NCBI RefSeq assembly: GCF_004361915.1
Contig: NZ_SNWP01000010.1
Span: 248,001 to 312,000, forward strand
Origin: Sediminibacterium goheungense
Lineage (GTDB): Bacteria > Bacteroidota > Bacteroidia > Chitinophagales > Chitinophagaceae
Direction of reading: 5' to 3'
Length of the DNA: 64,000 nt
The position numbers were made by a program, and so were the translations under genes. The first letter of the stretch is position 1. Each line of letters opens with the position of its first letter. The notes beneath the pieces were generated by a model that searched no databases, had not been told where the DNA came from, and saw only the letters and a list, made by a program, of their open reading frames with translations. Positions 20,601 through 28,602 of the stretch are shown here, piece after piece.

Positions 20601-20835
20601 AAGCGAAAGTGAGGCGTTGACCTTTCTCAGCCGCAATAGAATAGTAGCCGGCTGTGTTGGTTTGTGTTCTTTTGTTCGTGCTCCCGTTTGTAACGGTAAC
20701 ACCAACCAGAGGCGTTCCATCCTCATCTGCCAGTACCGTTCCGGAAACGGTTGACTGACCCTGACTGAATGCAGGTAACGAGGAAATGAAAAATAGCAGC
20801 AGTGCCATTCTCATAACAGTTAGACATTTTCTCAT
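17680..20835 (-). CDS. SusC/RagA-family TonB-dependent outer-membrane transporter
   Basis: The 1051-aa protein has a signal peptide (about residues 1-25), a carboxypeptidase-regulatory-like domain (VSGTVLADEDGTPLVGVTVT, ~29-110) and a plug domain (~115-260). The plug carries the SusC signature FVVDGVPLDNSS and the segment IENITILKGPEATALYGSDG. A large beta-barrel then runs to a terminal aromatic residue (GIKVQF). It imports a ligand captured by SusD, using TonB energy. It is first in the SusC-SusD-DUF4397 operon. A second ATG eight codons in could be the true start. Confidence 0.95.
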   Translation of the reverse strand: MRKCLTVMRMALLLFFISSLPAFSQGQSTVSGTVLADEDGTPLVGVTVTNGSTNKRTQTNTAGYYSIAAEKGQRLTFAYVGYASVTMTVADEKTISIKMVTNDKELGNVVVTAYGQQRNKRELAYQAPVVKGDDVAQTRRENFLNSLAGRVPGLAVTSTSGLPGASAQVILRGGASIAGNNQPLFVVDGVPLDNSSLNQEALPAASNPNGIAMGNRNSDYTNRIADLNPDDIENITILKGPEATALYGSDGTSGAIIITTRKGTAGRTRVNYDNSFRWDKVYRFPQIQTVYGRGAAGLADPNSYATYGFRMFGPAYPKGTQLYDNLRNFFRTAKTQQHNVSVEAGTADATYRFSAGYLKQEGIVPNTSFERMNFRLTGSAKLGKKVTMSSSWMYTISNNDKAPKGLNSYYPNIINWPLNDDIRLYINPDGTRRPLRNNLAGNLAAEADNPFWDVNKNKSNDRNDRITGNVNIAYTPYKWWNMNWIVGVDQFSTDGMFVTHPYSRWGFITRGYFSSYQQNFRGLNGTFRTTFTKTIAKKFTNSLTFGAYIEDAKRSINAQRGERFYEPDFVSINNTDPLSRDARLTREQIRKVRYFSNYTFGFNNLFFITASATREGVSTLTSKYNDKQPFFNYGSLSSSFVFSDLQLFKKMEWLDYGKLRASYATSGKAPYVPYVIDYSFGSQITTGGGYALGVFGNNFDLQPEFSKNFEVGAELNFLKRRITVDVAYFNNKVTKQIVSNRLSYGTGFVLKYINGGELSAKGWEVQLKATPVRSKNFGWDVTVNFDKSRVIVEKMPADLPAYYDSDTWLYGNARSQVSVGTSLANISGSTYQRNNRGDILISPTTGLPLIQANFDPIGDRNPDFKIGLINQLSFGESWQLSFNLDIRKGGDVFNANEMMMRTQGTSVNTLDRETPRVIKGVLADGLQNTANPTVNTIAVTPFLRNDFYSSSASVSTLPEAEFIENVNWVRMRDLTLAYRLPASILKRQKVFKQASIFVTGTDLFMITNYSGVDPNVNGINAGNARGFGGQGIDFGSVATPRGINVGIKVQF

Positions 20836-21148
20836 TTTGGTATGTTTTCGATTTAAGGTTTAAGGCGTTTGCTCCTTATTCCATGACAGACAATCAAATC
20901 CCGCAAAACAATGCATCACCCCCGGCTTTTATTGCTGCAAAAAGCTGCAAAAAAATAAGGACAGATTATCGAAAAGCGGAATAATAAAGCAATGTTAAAA
21001 TTTAACGTGCATATTTACGAATATATTTATCCATATTTTTTTTCACATCTAAAGGCAAATACCAGAGTATCCGCAAAAACCTGCATTTGATAGACCGAAC
21101 TGCGGTTTTTAACGGTTTTAGAGGTAATCAGGTACCTAAATCGTAACT
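20836..21148. other. Intergenic region upstream of susC, no gene seen
   Basis: These 313 nt hold no plausible ORF. They must contain the susC promoter on the minus strand; I cannot point to a convincing TTTG/TAnnTTTG pair. A weak hairpin at 21074-21110 (AAAAACC paired with GGTTTTT, one bulge, ~16-nt loop) could terminate the DeoR-family gene. The rest is AT-rich. Confidence 0.5.
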
Positions 21149-21895
21149 TTATAGAACGGTTATGCCCTTCTGAACATAAGGGACGAGTTTGGGGTCTGAG
21201 GGATCCAGTTCAGTAATTAATATGTCAATTTCCTCGGGTTTACATACCTGAAGTCGTTGTGTAGTATTTAATTTTTCTGAAATAGCCAACGAAACCGTCT
21301 TCTGGGCACAGTGCATCATGGCCCTTTTTACTTCAATAATTTCCCATTCCAGATCGGTGATACCATAATTGGCATCCATGCTATTGGTACCCAGAAAACA
21401 ATAATCAGCCCTGATACCCGATAAACGCTGTATTACTTCGGCACCCACTGATATCTGGGCCGTTTTGGATAATTTATTGCCTAAGAAAATCACTTCACTA
21501 CTCGGATGCTCCAGCAGTTCCAGTGCAATAGGCACACTTACGGTAATAAACGTGGCATTCAGTTCAGGGGGAAGAGCCTTAACCAGTTCCCGGATAGTAG
21601 TACCACCCGATAAAACCACAAACATGCCATCCTTAATAAGTTCTATTGCTTTATAGGCAATACTTTTCTTCTCAGGCAATGAGTAAATGGTACTGGTTTC
21701 AAGGGTAAAATGGAACGACTTTGATAAGGCACCGCCATGTACTTTGATCAGCTTCCCTTCATCAGCTAATTCCTGAAGATCACGGCGAACCGTATCTTCC
21801 GAAACATCCAATTGCACACTGAGGTCAGATGACAATACTTTATTATGAATATTGATTTGCTGAATGATATAAGCCTGGCGTTCTTTCTTAAGCAT
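21149..21895 (-). CDS. DeoR-family transcriptional regulator
   Basis: From the ATG at 21893-21895 the product is 248 aa. It has an N-terminal DeoR winged helix (LSVQLDVSEDTVRRDLQELADEGKL, ~residues 25-50) and the sugar-phosphate-sensing DeoRC domain (VVLSGGTTIRELVKAL; YCFLGTNSMDANYGITDLEWEI). A longer in-frame start at 21943 would add a non-family extension. The family usually represses sugar catabolic genes and is released by a phosphorylated sugar. It is co-oriented with and upstream of the SusC operon, which is a reasonable but unproven target. Confidence 0.9.
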   Translation of the reverse strand: MLKKERQAYIIQQINIHNKVLSSDLSVQLDVSEDTVRRDLQELADEGKLIKVHGGALSKSFHFTLETSTIYSLPEKKSIAYKAIELIKDGMFVVLSGGTTIRELVKALPPELNATFITVSVPIALELLEHPSSEVIFLGNKLSKTAQISVGAEVIQRLSGIRADYCFLGTNSMDANYGITDLEWEIIEVKRAMMHCAQKTVSLAISEKLNTTQRLQVCKPEEIDILITELDPSDPKLVPYVQKGITVL

Positions 21896-21973
21896 GGTTA
21901 AAAATAAGGAAATGATAGAATTGCCCAATTTCCTAAGACCCAAAATTGTATTTTCGCCTTTTCAGCGAAAAGA

Positions 21974-22054
21974 GTGAGTAGTCAGTAGTGAGTAGTGAGT
22001 AGTGAGTATATGAACAAAAAAACCTCTACTCACTACTCACTACTCACTACTCAC
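21974..22054. repeat. GTGAGTA heptad inverted repeat next to the dnaG start (element H5)
   Basis: Five consecutive heptads run from 21974 to 22008 (GTGAGTA, GTCAGTA, then three GTGAGTA). The 28 nt at 22027-22054 are complementary to the last 28 nt of that run with one mismatch, across an 18-nt loop. It lies between divergent genes and ends 11 nt before the dnaG ATG, so a terminator role for a neighbouring gene is unlikely here. Confidence 0.88.
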
Positions 22055-22065
22055 CATTGACCATC

Positions 22066-24000
22066 ATGATTTCAGAAAACACAAAACAACAGATCCTCAA
22101 CCGTATTGATATCATAGATATCGTAGGGGAATTTGTGAAGCTGAAAAAAAGAGGTACGAATTATATCGGGAACTGCCCTTTTCACAACGAGAAGACCCCT
22201 TCTTTTACCGTATCGCCCACCAAAGAAATCTATAAATGCTTCGGTTGTGGCAAAAGCGGCAATTCCATCACTTTCCTGATGGAACATGAGAAATATAGTT
22301 TCCCTGAAGCACTTCGCTGGCTGGCGGCCCGATACAATATTGAAATTGAAGAAACCGAAGTAAGCCCGGAACAAAAACAACAGCAACTTACTTCTGAGAG
22401 CCTGTATGCCATCAATCATTTCGCCCAGAAATTCTTCTCTCAGCAATTACTCGAAACCGATGAAGGCAGAAATATTGCCCTCTCCTATTTAAAGGAACGG
22501 GGGTTTAGAGAGGATATCATTCATAAATTTCAAATTGGCTATAATCCCGAAGCCAGAGATACGCTTACTAAAGCACTACTTGCCAACCAGTTTAACCGTG
22601 AAATATTACCCAAAACAGGTTTGGTGGCATTACGTAACAATGATGAACTGGTAGACAATTACCGCAATCGTATCATATTCCCCATTCACGGTAATACTGG
22701 TAAAATCATTGGCTTTGGCGCCAGGGTAATCGGCAAAAGTGATCGTGGCCCTAAATACATCAACACACCGGAAAATGAGATTTATGTAAAGAGCAGGATT
22801 TTATACGGTGCCTATCAGGCAAGGATGGCTATTGATAAAGCAGATGAATGTTTACTGGTAGAAGGATATACAGATGTGGTAAGCTTACACCAGGCAGGTA
22901 TTGAAAATGTGGTAGCCAGTGGTGGTACTTCTTTAACTACCGATCAGATACGCCTCATAAAAAAATATACCAGCAACCTCACCATTATTTATGATGGTGA
23001 TAATGCAGGCGTAAAAGCAGCTTTACGCGGATTAGACATGGCCCTCGAAGAAGGACTGAATGTAAGACTTGTACTCATTCCCGATAACGAAGATCCGGAC
23101 AGCTATGTAAACAAAGTGGGGGTCAGTGCTTTTAATGAGTTTGTAGCCAAATCAAAAAAAGATTTTATTCTCTTTCAGCTGGAAGTAATGCTGAAAGAAG
23201 CCGGTAATGATGTAAGCAGAAAAAGTGCGGTTGTAAACCAGATTGCTGAAACCCTCAGTAAAATCAACAAAGCAGAAGATTTTACCCGTCAACAGGATTA
23301 TATCAGACAATGCGCGGGCCTACTGAGGATTGATGAAGCCGGACTGACCAATCTGGTTAATAAATACAAACGTGATAAAATTGCCAAGGAAGAAAAAAAA
23401 CAAATTTCTTTTGACGATGTAAATAACCAGTTACAGGAAGGCGGTCAACCGGAAGATGTATTGGATGATACCAGTCGCTTATTTGCACAGGATGAGGCGC
23501 ATGAAAGGAATATTCTCCGGGTACTGCTTGAATATGGTCTTAAGCCTTGGGATGAGACCAACAATATGGCCGATTATATTTTTCAGGAACTGGAACATTT
23601 TCATTTCGAAACACCGGCATTGGAAAAATTATATGAAGAATACAAATCATGGTATACGCAGGGACTTGAACCTACTACCAAAACCATGCTGTACCATAAT
23701 AATGAAGAAATAAGAAACCTGGTGATCAGTATCTCTGTATTTCCATTTGAATTAAGTCAGAACTGGGACGAAGTATTGGAAGGCATGAACATTGTAAACC
23801 GAGATACCAGTAAGCAGGATGTAATGATGAGCGTGAACTATTATAAACTTCGCCGCATTAAAAAAATGATTGAAGAAAACCAGCGCGATATAGAAAATGC
23901 TCCATTAGAGAATTTCAAGCCATTACTCGAAGTACATAAATACCTCAAAGAAGCAGAAAGATCTATTACCAATCAGCTGGGAACGGTGATTATTAAGTGA
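22066..24000 (+). CDS. dnaG: DNA primase DnaG
   Basis: The 644-aa replication primase makes RNA primers for the lagging strand. It contains an N-terminal CHC2 zinc finger (CPFHNEKTPSF...CFGCGKSGN, ~residues 38-65), the catalytic core with INTPENEIYVKSRILYG, and a TOPRIM domain with LLVEGYTDVV and TIIYDGDNAGVKAA (acidic metal ligands E and DGD). A C-terminal helicase-interaction region ends at 644. The ATG at 22066 is preferred over the upstream TTG at 22057. Its stop codon overlaps the left arm of element H6. Confidence 0.96.
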   Translation: MISENTKQQILNRIDIIDIVGEFVKLKKRGTNYIGNCPFHNEKTPSFTVSPTKEIYKCFGCGKSGNSITFLMEHEKYSFPEALRWLAARYNIEIEETEVSPEQKQQQLTSESLYAINHFAQKFFSQQLLETDEGRNIALSYLKERGFREDIIHKFQIGYNPEARDTLTKALLANQFNREILPKTGLVALRNNDELVDNYRNRIIFPIHGNTGKIIGFGARVIGKSDRGPKYINTPENEIYVKSRILYGAYQARMAIDKADECLLVEGYTDVVSLHQAGIENVVASGGTSLTTDQIRLIKKYTSNLTIIYDGDNAGVKAALRGLDMALEEGLNVRLVLIPDNEDPDSYVNKVGVSAFNEFVAKSKKDFILFQLEVMLKEAGNDVSRKSAVVNQIAETLSKINKAEDFTRQQDYIRQCAGLLRIDEAGLTNLVNKYKRDKIAKEEKKQISFDDVNNQLQEGGQPEDVLDDTSRLFAQDEAHERNILRVLLEYGLKPWDETNNMADYIFQELEHFHFETPALEKLYEEYKSWYTQGLEPTTKTMLYHNNEEIRNLVISISVFPFELSQNWDEVLEGMNIVNRDTSKQDVMMSVNYYKLRRIKKMIEENQRDIENAPLENFKPLLEVHKYLKEAERSITNQLGTVIIK

Positions 24001-24105
24001 GTAGTGAGTAGTGAGTAGTGAGTAGTGAAAAAAACGGGGTATAACATTCATTTATTATAAATAATTAAATAACACTTACTCACTGCTGACTACTCACTAC
24101 TCACT
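23997..24105. repeat. GTGAGTA heptad inverted repeat (element H6)
   Basis: Four perfect GTGAGTA heptads plus GTGA run from 23997 to 24028, starting within the dnaG stop codon. The right side, 24075-24105, is complementary with two substitutions, and the loop is AT-rich. It lies between convergent dnaG and the histidine-kinase gene, where a bidirectional terminator function is plausible. Confidence 0.86.
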
Positions 24106-24106
24106 G

Positions 24107-25468
24107 TCAGAATTGCAACGAAAACGCCGTCCCCTTTCCTTCTATTGACTGCACAGTAATATTTCCTTTGTGGAGCATCATGATTTGTTTACAAAGGCTC
24201 AGTCCGATACCACTGCCATTCTTTTTGGTACTGAAGAACGGAATAAAGATATTGTTCATCACTTCTTCGCTCATACCCGTTCCATTGTCTGTTACTTTAA
24301 TCACTACTTTTTTATTGGGCATTTCAAGTGCTGAGAGTGTGATACGCGGATTTTCAGTTTCTTTCACTGCATCCATCGCATTCACAATAAGATTGATTAA
24401 AACCTGTTCAATTAGATTATGGTCCAGCTCTATAGACAACGCCGGATCCTTTAAAACGATATCCATCTCAATCTTTTTCTGATCAAGTGTTGGCTCCATG
24501 AGGTTATGCATATTTTCAAAAAGATCGCGTACATAAACATGCGTAAGATTAGGCTGGGTTACTTTATTCAGGTTTCTGTACACTTCTGCAAATTTCAATA
24601 ACCCCTCACTTCTTTTTTTAATGGTATCGATACCTATGGTAAGATCTTCCGCCAGACCGATATCATGATGCAGGTTCATGGCAGATGATTGTAGCCGGTG
24701 ATGAAGCGTATCGGCTAATGAAGAAATGGGGGCAACAGAATTCATGATTTCATGTGTCATAACACTTAATAACCGCTGCCAGGCTTTTGATTCTGTTTCA
24801 TCAAGTGCCTCATTTACGTTTTGAAAAGCAATCAATTTGAATATTTTCTCATCAGTCTGAAAAGCGGTTGCAGAAATCAATACACGTAAATTATTTTTTT
24901 CCTGATGCACGGTTACCACAATACTATTACCAGGCTTTACACTTGCCAGCTGTTCATATAACACAGGGTCTCTTTTTTCAAGTGAATGAAGGGTCTTCAA
25001 ATAGGGTGTAAGCAGCATTTTCTTGAGCGATTCATTCATCCATACTACTTCACCTGTTTCTACTTCATAAGAAAGAATACCTGTATCAACCAACTCAAGT
25101 ATTTTCTGAAGGTATTGAAACTGGGTCTCCTTCTCTCTTGTAATCAATTTAAATGTTGAGTTAATATCATTAAAACCTTTTCGCAGTGGCTGTAACTCAT
25201 GTGGTGCATTCTGCACATTAAAATTTCTGGAGAAATCCCTGTATTGTATCGATTCAACAAATTCTTTTACCTCTTCCTCTGCCAGTTTATGAAACCTGTA
25301 AAAATCATAAATCTGGTAAATGATAATCGGGAGCAGCACAATCGCATATACATATTTTTCACGTACCACCAGAAATGCCGTTGCTGTAAGTACGATAAAA
25401 AGGAAAGCTACCCTGATCAGGATATCCCAATGGAAAGAATTTTCTTTTTTATTTTTCTTTCTACTCAT
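24107..25468 (-). CDS. NtrY/NtrB-like membrane sensor histidine kinase
   Basis: The 453-aa kinase has two N-terminal transmembrane segments (residues ~14-52) with almost no periplasmic loop, so sensing is probably intramembrane or cytoplasmic. A PAS-like region (DTGILSYEVETGEVVWMNES) precedes the H box (MTHEIMNSVAPISSLADTL). The HATPase domain shows the N box (LINLIVNAMDAV), G1 (TDNGTGM) and G2 (GSGIGLSLC). It lies 9 nt after the sigma-54-type response regulator and presumably phosphorylates it. Confidence 0.93.
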   Translation of the reverse strand: MSRKKNKKENSFHWDILIRVAFLFIVLTATAFLVVREKYVYAIVLLPIIIYQIYDFYRFHKLAEEEVKEFVESIQYRDFSRNFNVQNAPHELQPLRKGFNDINSTFKLITREKETQFQYLQKILELVDTGILSYEVETGEVVWMNESLKKMLLTPYLKTLHSLEKRDPVLYEQLASVKPGNSIVVTVHQEKNNLRVLISATAFQTDEKIFKLIAFQNVNEALDETESKAWQRLLSVMTHEIMNSVAPISSLADTLHHRLQSSAMNLHHDIGLAEDLTIGIDTIKKRSEGLLKFAEVYRNLNKVTQPNLTHVYVRDLFENMHNLMEPTLDQKKIEMDIVLKDPALSIELDHNLIEQVLINLIVNAMDAVKETENPRITLSALEMPNKKVVIKVTDNGTGMSEEVMNNIFIPFFSTKKNGSGIGLSLCKQIMMLHKGNITVQSIEGKGTAFSLQF

Positions 25469-25477
25469 TTTTTCTTT

Positions 25478-26842
25478 TTAGAGTTCATACTTACTGAGTC
25501 TTCGATACAAGGCAGTTCTGGTAAGACCCAGTTCTTTAGCCGCTTTACTGATATTACCATTGTGCTTATCGATTACTTTCATAATCGTATTTTTTTCAAG
25601 CGTACTGAGTTTTAGCTCAGCAGTATCTTCTGTATCTGTAACCGGATTCTCCAATGGAGAAAACAAGAGATCTTTTGCTTCAATCAATTCCGACTCTGCC
25701 ATGATAATAGCCCTTTCGATGGTATATTGCAGTTCACGCACATTCCCTGGAAATGAATACTGCTGTAGTTTTTCAATAGCCGAATCAGCCATACTGATAT
25801 TGGGTTTAAAATATTTCGCCGCATACATTCTGGCAAAATGATTGGCAAGTAAGGGTATATCCTGTTTTCTTTTCCGAAGCGGAGGCACCACAATTTCAAC
25901 CGTATTGATGCGGTAAATCAGGTCTTTTCTGAATTTATTCTCATTCGCCAGTTCCTGTAAGGGTAAATTGGTGGCACAGATCAACCTGATATCAACAGGA
26001 ACCGCCTGATTGGTACCAAGCCTGGTTACCTGACGGTTTTGTAATACGGTTAATAATTTAGCCTGCTGCTGCAGGGTAATATTTCCGATTTCATCGAGAA
26101 ACAAAGTGCCTTCATGTGCCGTTTCAAATCTACCTGCACGATCATCTCTTGCATCAGTAAACGCACCCTTTTTATGCCCGAAAAGTTCACTCTCAAACAA
26201 ACTTTCCGTTAATGAACCAACATCTACTTTTACATAGGGCCCGTTTACACGCAAAGACTGCTTGTGAATAGCAGCGGCAATTAAATCTTTACCTGTTCCA
26301 TTTTCTCCCAGTATCAGGATATTGGCATCCGTAGGAGCAATTTTCGATAACTTATAAAATATCTCCTGCATTACTTCACTTTCGCCCAACATCATATTAC
26401 CCATTTTTCCAGAAGCGAAAGCCTTATTGTTGGGGTCGTTCCCCTTTACAGCCACAGATCCTTTCAAAACGGTAGCAATGGTATCCAATAACTTCTCATT
26501 GTGCCAGGGTTTTACCATAAAATCGGAAGCACCGTCTTTCAGTGAACGAACAGCCAGATCAATATCACCATATGCGGTAATCATGATAACGGCAATATTG
26601 GGTTTGATTTCCTTGATCCGTTTCAGCCAGAAAATACCTTCGTTTCCTGTGTTGATAGATGCATTGAAATTCATATCCAGCAAAACCAGGTCAAAATCAC
26701 CGGCTCCCAGCAAGGCAGGCAACTGTTCCGGATTTTTTTCTGTTACTACTTCCTTTACTTCCGGACGTAATAGTAGCCGAACGGCTGTTAATACATCTGG
26801 ATCATCATCTATAACCAGTATGCTCGCTTTTTTTAAACTCAT
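25478..26842 (-). CDS. NtrC-family sigma-54-dependent response regulator
   Basis: The 454-aa regulator has a receiver domain (residues ~8-125; phosphoacceptor Asp in LVLLDMNF; ITAYGD; VKPW). An AAA+ sigma-54 activator domain follows, with Walker A GENGTGKD, the loop GAFTDA in place of the classical GAFTGA, and GTLFLDEIGNI. A Fis-type HTH (NISKAAKELGLTRTALYRRL) closes the protein. It is the first gene of a two-gene operon with the kinase. The divergent export operon has a sigma-54-like promoter and tandem upstream sites, so it is the likely target. Confidence 0.95.
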   Translation of the reverse strand: MSLKKASILVIDDDPDVLTAVRLLLRPEVKEVVTEKNPEQLPALLGAGDFDLVLLDMNFNASINTGNEGIFWLKRIKEIKPNIAVIMITAYGDIDLAVRSLKDGASDFMVKPWHNEKLLDTIATVLKGSVAVKGNDPNNKAFASGKMGNMMLGESEVMQEIFYKLSKIAPTDANILILGENGTGKDLIAAAIHKQSLRVNGPYVKVDVGSLTESLFESELFGHKKGAFTDARDDRAGRFETAHEGTLFLDEIGNITLQQQAKLLTVLQNRQVTRLGTNQAVPVDIRLICATNLPLQELANENKFRKDLIYRINTVEIVVPPLRKRKQDIPLLANHFARMYAAKYFKPNISMADSAIEKLQQYSFPGNVRELQYTIERAIIMAESELIEAKDLLFSPLENPVTDTEDTAELKLSTLEKNTIMKVIDKHNGNISKAAKELGLTRTALYRRLSKYEL

Positions 26843-26952
26843 GTAAGAATCTTTTTACCTGAATCATCCATCCGAATATTTCAGTCCATAAATATACCGG
26901 TTCACTAATAATCTGAGAACGAATAGATTATAATCCTTCATGCCTACCCACC

Positions 26953-26991
26953 TGTATCAAAAGCGGACAATAATTGTATCAAAACCGGACA
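26953..26991. promoter_or_regulatory. Tandem 17-bp sites, candidate enhancer for the NtrC-like regulator
   Basis: TGTATCAAAAGCGGACA (26953-26969) and TGTATCAAAACCGGACA (26975-26991) are direct repeats, identical at 16 of 17 positions. They are offset by 22 bp, about two helical turns. Each has outer TGT/ACA ends. They lie 53-91 bp upstream of the -24 element, in the intergenic region between the response regulator and the export operon. Confidence 0.65.
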
Positions 26992-27043
26992 GTATGCCTG
27001 AGACTAAAAATATAACTCACTGATTTTCAGTTACTCTAAAGAT

Positions 27044-27059
27044 TGGCATCATCCTTTCA
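27044..27059 (+). promoter_or_regulatory. Sigma-54-type -24/-12 promoter of the export operon
   Basis: TGGCATCATCCTTTCA aligns with the sigma-54 consensus TGGCACG-N4-TTGCA: the -24 GG is present and the -12 element has correct spacing, with TTTCA in place of TTGCA. Transcription would start near 27070, just before a small ORF at 27083. Confidence 0.55.
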
Positions 27060-27082
27060 ATAAAGCTGGTATATATAGAAAA

Positions 27083-27235
27083 ATGAAAAAAATCATTAAA
27101 AATAAAACTACACTTACGGGAATCATACTATTTGCATTTACCGTGGGGCTTATCGCCTGCGTACTTTGTTTCTGTGATAATGAATCCAGACAGACCCTGG
27201 AAATTTCAACCATCAATTTCATACACCTTATTTAA
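27083..27235 (+). CDS. Small 50-aa membrane or leader peptide ORF
   Basis: ATG at 27083 to TAA at 27233-27235 encodes 50 residues: a basic start (MKKIIKNKTT), a hydrophobic stretch (LTGIILFAFTVGLIACVLCFC) and a polar tail. It lies between the predicted sigma-54 start and the membrane-fusion gene, 16 nt before its proposed GTG start. It could be a small membrane protein, a lipoprotein (IAC resembles a lipobox) or a translational leader. I recognise no family, and it may not be expressed. Confidence 0.4.
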   Translation: MKKIIKNKTTLTGIILFAFTVGLIACVLCFCDNESRQTLEISTINFIHLI

Positions 27236-27251
27236 AAGAAAATATCAGCAC

Positions 27252-28508
27252 GTGGACAGAGTTATTCAAAAAAAGAAGTGGAATTCCAAAAGAATCATGA
27301 CCCTTGCGGGTATAACAGGTATACTGTTATTAATTGCTGCCAGCTATTACTACACATCCGGAAAACCCAAATTAAATGTTGACCTGGAAAGAATTACGAT
27401 CAGTGAGGTTAAAAAAGCAGCTTTTAAAGAGTTTATTCCGGTGAATGGAGTGGTGCTTCCACTTACCACTATTTATCTGGATGCATTAGAAGGCGGACGC
27501 GTAGAAGAAAAATACGTAGAAGATGGCGCCATCATGAAAAAGGGGCAGCCCATTATGCGCTTATCCAATACAGATCTTGCCTTAAATCTCGTAACACAAG
27601 AAACCCAGGTATTTAACCTCCTTACACAAATGCAGATCGCAAGAAACGCAGCTGAACAGAATACCGTTACCAGATTGAACCAAATGACAGATGTAGATAA
27701 CCTGCTCAAAGAAGCAAAACGTGTATATGAGCTGAACAAACATCTGTATGAACAAAAAGCTATCGGAGCACAGGAGTTCAGACAATCTGAGAACAATTAT
27801 AATTATCAACTGGAGAAAAAGAAACTGGCACAGAAAATACTGGGACAGGATTCTGTTTCAACAAAACAAAGTCTGGAACAGGCCAAACAGTTGTTTGAAG
27901 GATCAAGAAACGCTTTGCAACTTACAAGAAAAAAAGTAGGAGACCTTGTTGTACGTGCCCCTATTGATGGTCAGCTTACTTCACTCGACGCTGAAATTGG
28001 CCAGAATAAAAATAAAGGCGAAAGATTGGGTCAGATAGATGTACTCAATGGTTTTAAGGTTAGGGTCGACATTGATGAACATTATATCTCAAGGGTATTT
28101 ATTGGTCTGAAAGGAGATTTCAGCTTTGCCAATAAAAAATACACCCTAAAAATTACCAAAGTATATACACAGGTTACCGGTGGCCGCTTTCAGGTAGACA
28201 TGCAGTTTGAAGGTGAAATACCACAAGGCATCAGACGCGGACAAACATTACAGATTGGACTTGCCTTGAGCGATGAAACAGAAGCCATATTGATTCCAAG
28301 AGGAGGTTTTTACCAGCAAACAGGCGGCAACTGGATATTCAAATTAAGCGCTGATGGATCCAAAGCCTATCGTGTAGACATACAGTTGAACAGACAAAAT
28401 CCTGATTTCTATGAAGTAGTACAAGGGCTTGTTCCGGGAGAGAAGGTAATCACTTCCAGTTATGAAAATTACGGAAATATGCAGGAACTGGTGTTGAAGA
28501 AACAATAA
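27252..28508 (+). CDS. HlyD/MacA-type periplasmic membrane-fusion protein
   Basis: With the GTG at 27252 the protein is 418 aa and begins VDRVIQKKKWNSKR, followed by one transmembrane helix (TLAGITGILLLIAASYYY) and a periplasmic part. The biotinyl-lipoyl half motifs are visible (LEGGRVEEKYVEDGAIMKKGQPIMRL and VRAPIDGQLTSLDAEIGQNKNKGERL) and flank a long alpha-hairpin (~residues 100-220). Upstream in-frame codons (ATG 27180) would overlap the 50-aa ORF. It bridges the permease in the inner membrane to the TolC-like protein at the end of the same operon. Confidence 0.9.
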   Translation: MDRVIQKKKWNSKRIMTLAGITGILLLIAASYYYTSGKPKLNVDLERITISEVKKAAFKEFIPVNGVVLPLTTIYLDALEGGRVEEKYVEDGAIMKKGQPIMRLSNTDLALNLVTQETQVFNLLTQMQIARNAAEQNTVTRLNQMTDVDNLLKEAKRVYELNKHLYEQKAIGAQEFRQSENNYNYQLEKKKLAQKILGQDSVSTKQSLEQAKQLFEGSRNALQLTRKKVGDLVVRAPIDGQLTSLDAEIGQNKNKGERLGQIDVLNGFKVRVDIDEHYISRVFIGLKGDFSFANKKYTLKITKVYTQVTGGRFQVDMQFEGEIPQGIRRGQTLQIGLALSDETEAILIPRGGFYQQTGGNWIFKLSADGSKAYRVDIQLNRQNPDFYEVVQGLVPGEKVITSSYENYGNMQELVLKKQ

Positions 28509-28513
28509 ATTAT

Positions 28514-28569
28514 GTGAATGGTCAATGGTGAATTCAGCTTCTATTGATCATTCACCATTGACCATTCAC
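28514..28569. repeat. Heptad inverted repeat inside the export operon (element H7)
   Basis: Heptads GTGAATG, GTCAATG and GTGAAT (28514-28533) pair perfectly with 28550-28569 around a 16-nt loop. The second unit carries the same G-to-C change seen in H3 and H5. It begins 6 nt after the membrane-fusion stop and ends 33 nt before the ATPase start, so it sits within an operon. It could attenuate or stabilise the mRNA. Confidence 0.86.
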
Positions 28570-28602
28570 CTAACAATATTTTATACCATACAAATAACAA
28601 TC

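Noticed and set aside
28525..28602. N-terminal extension of the first ABC ATPase from within hairpin H7
   Set aside because: It translates inverted-repeat sequence; the family begins at MIKITNLEKVYRT (28603).
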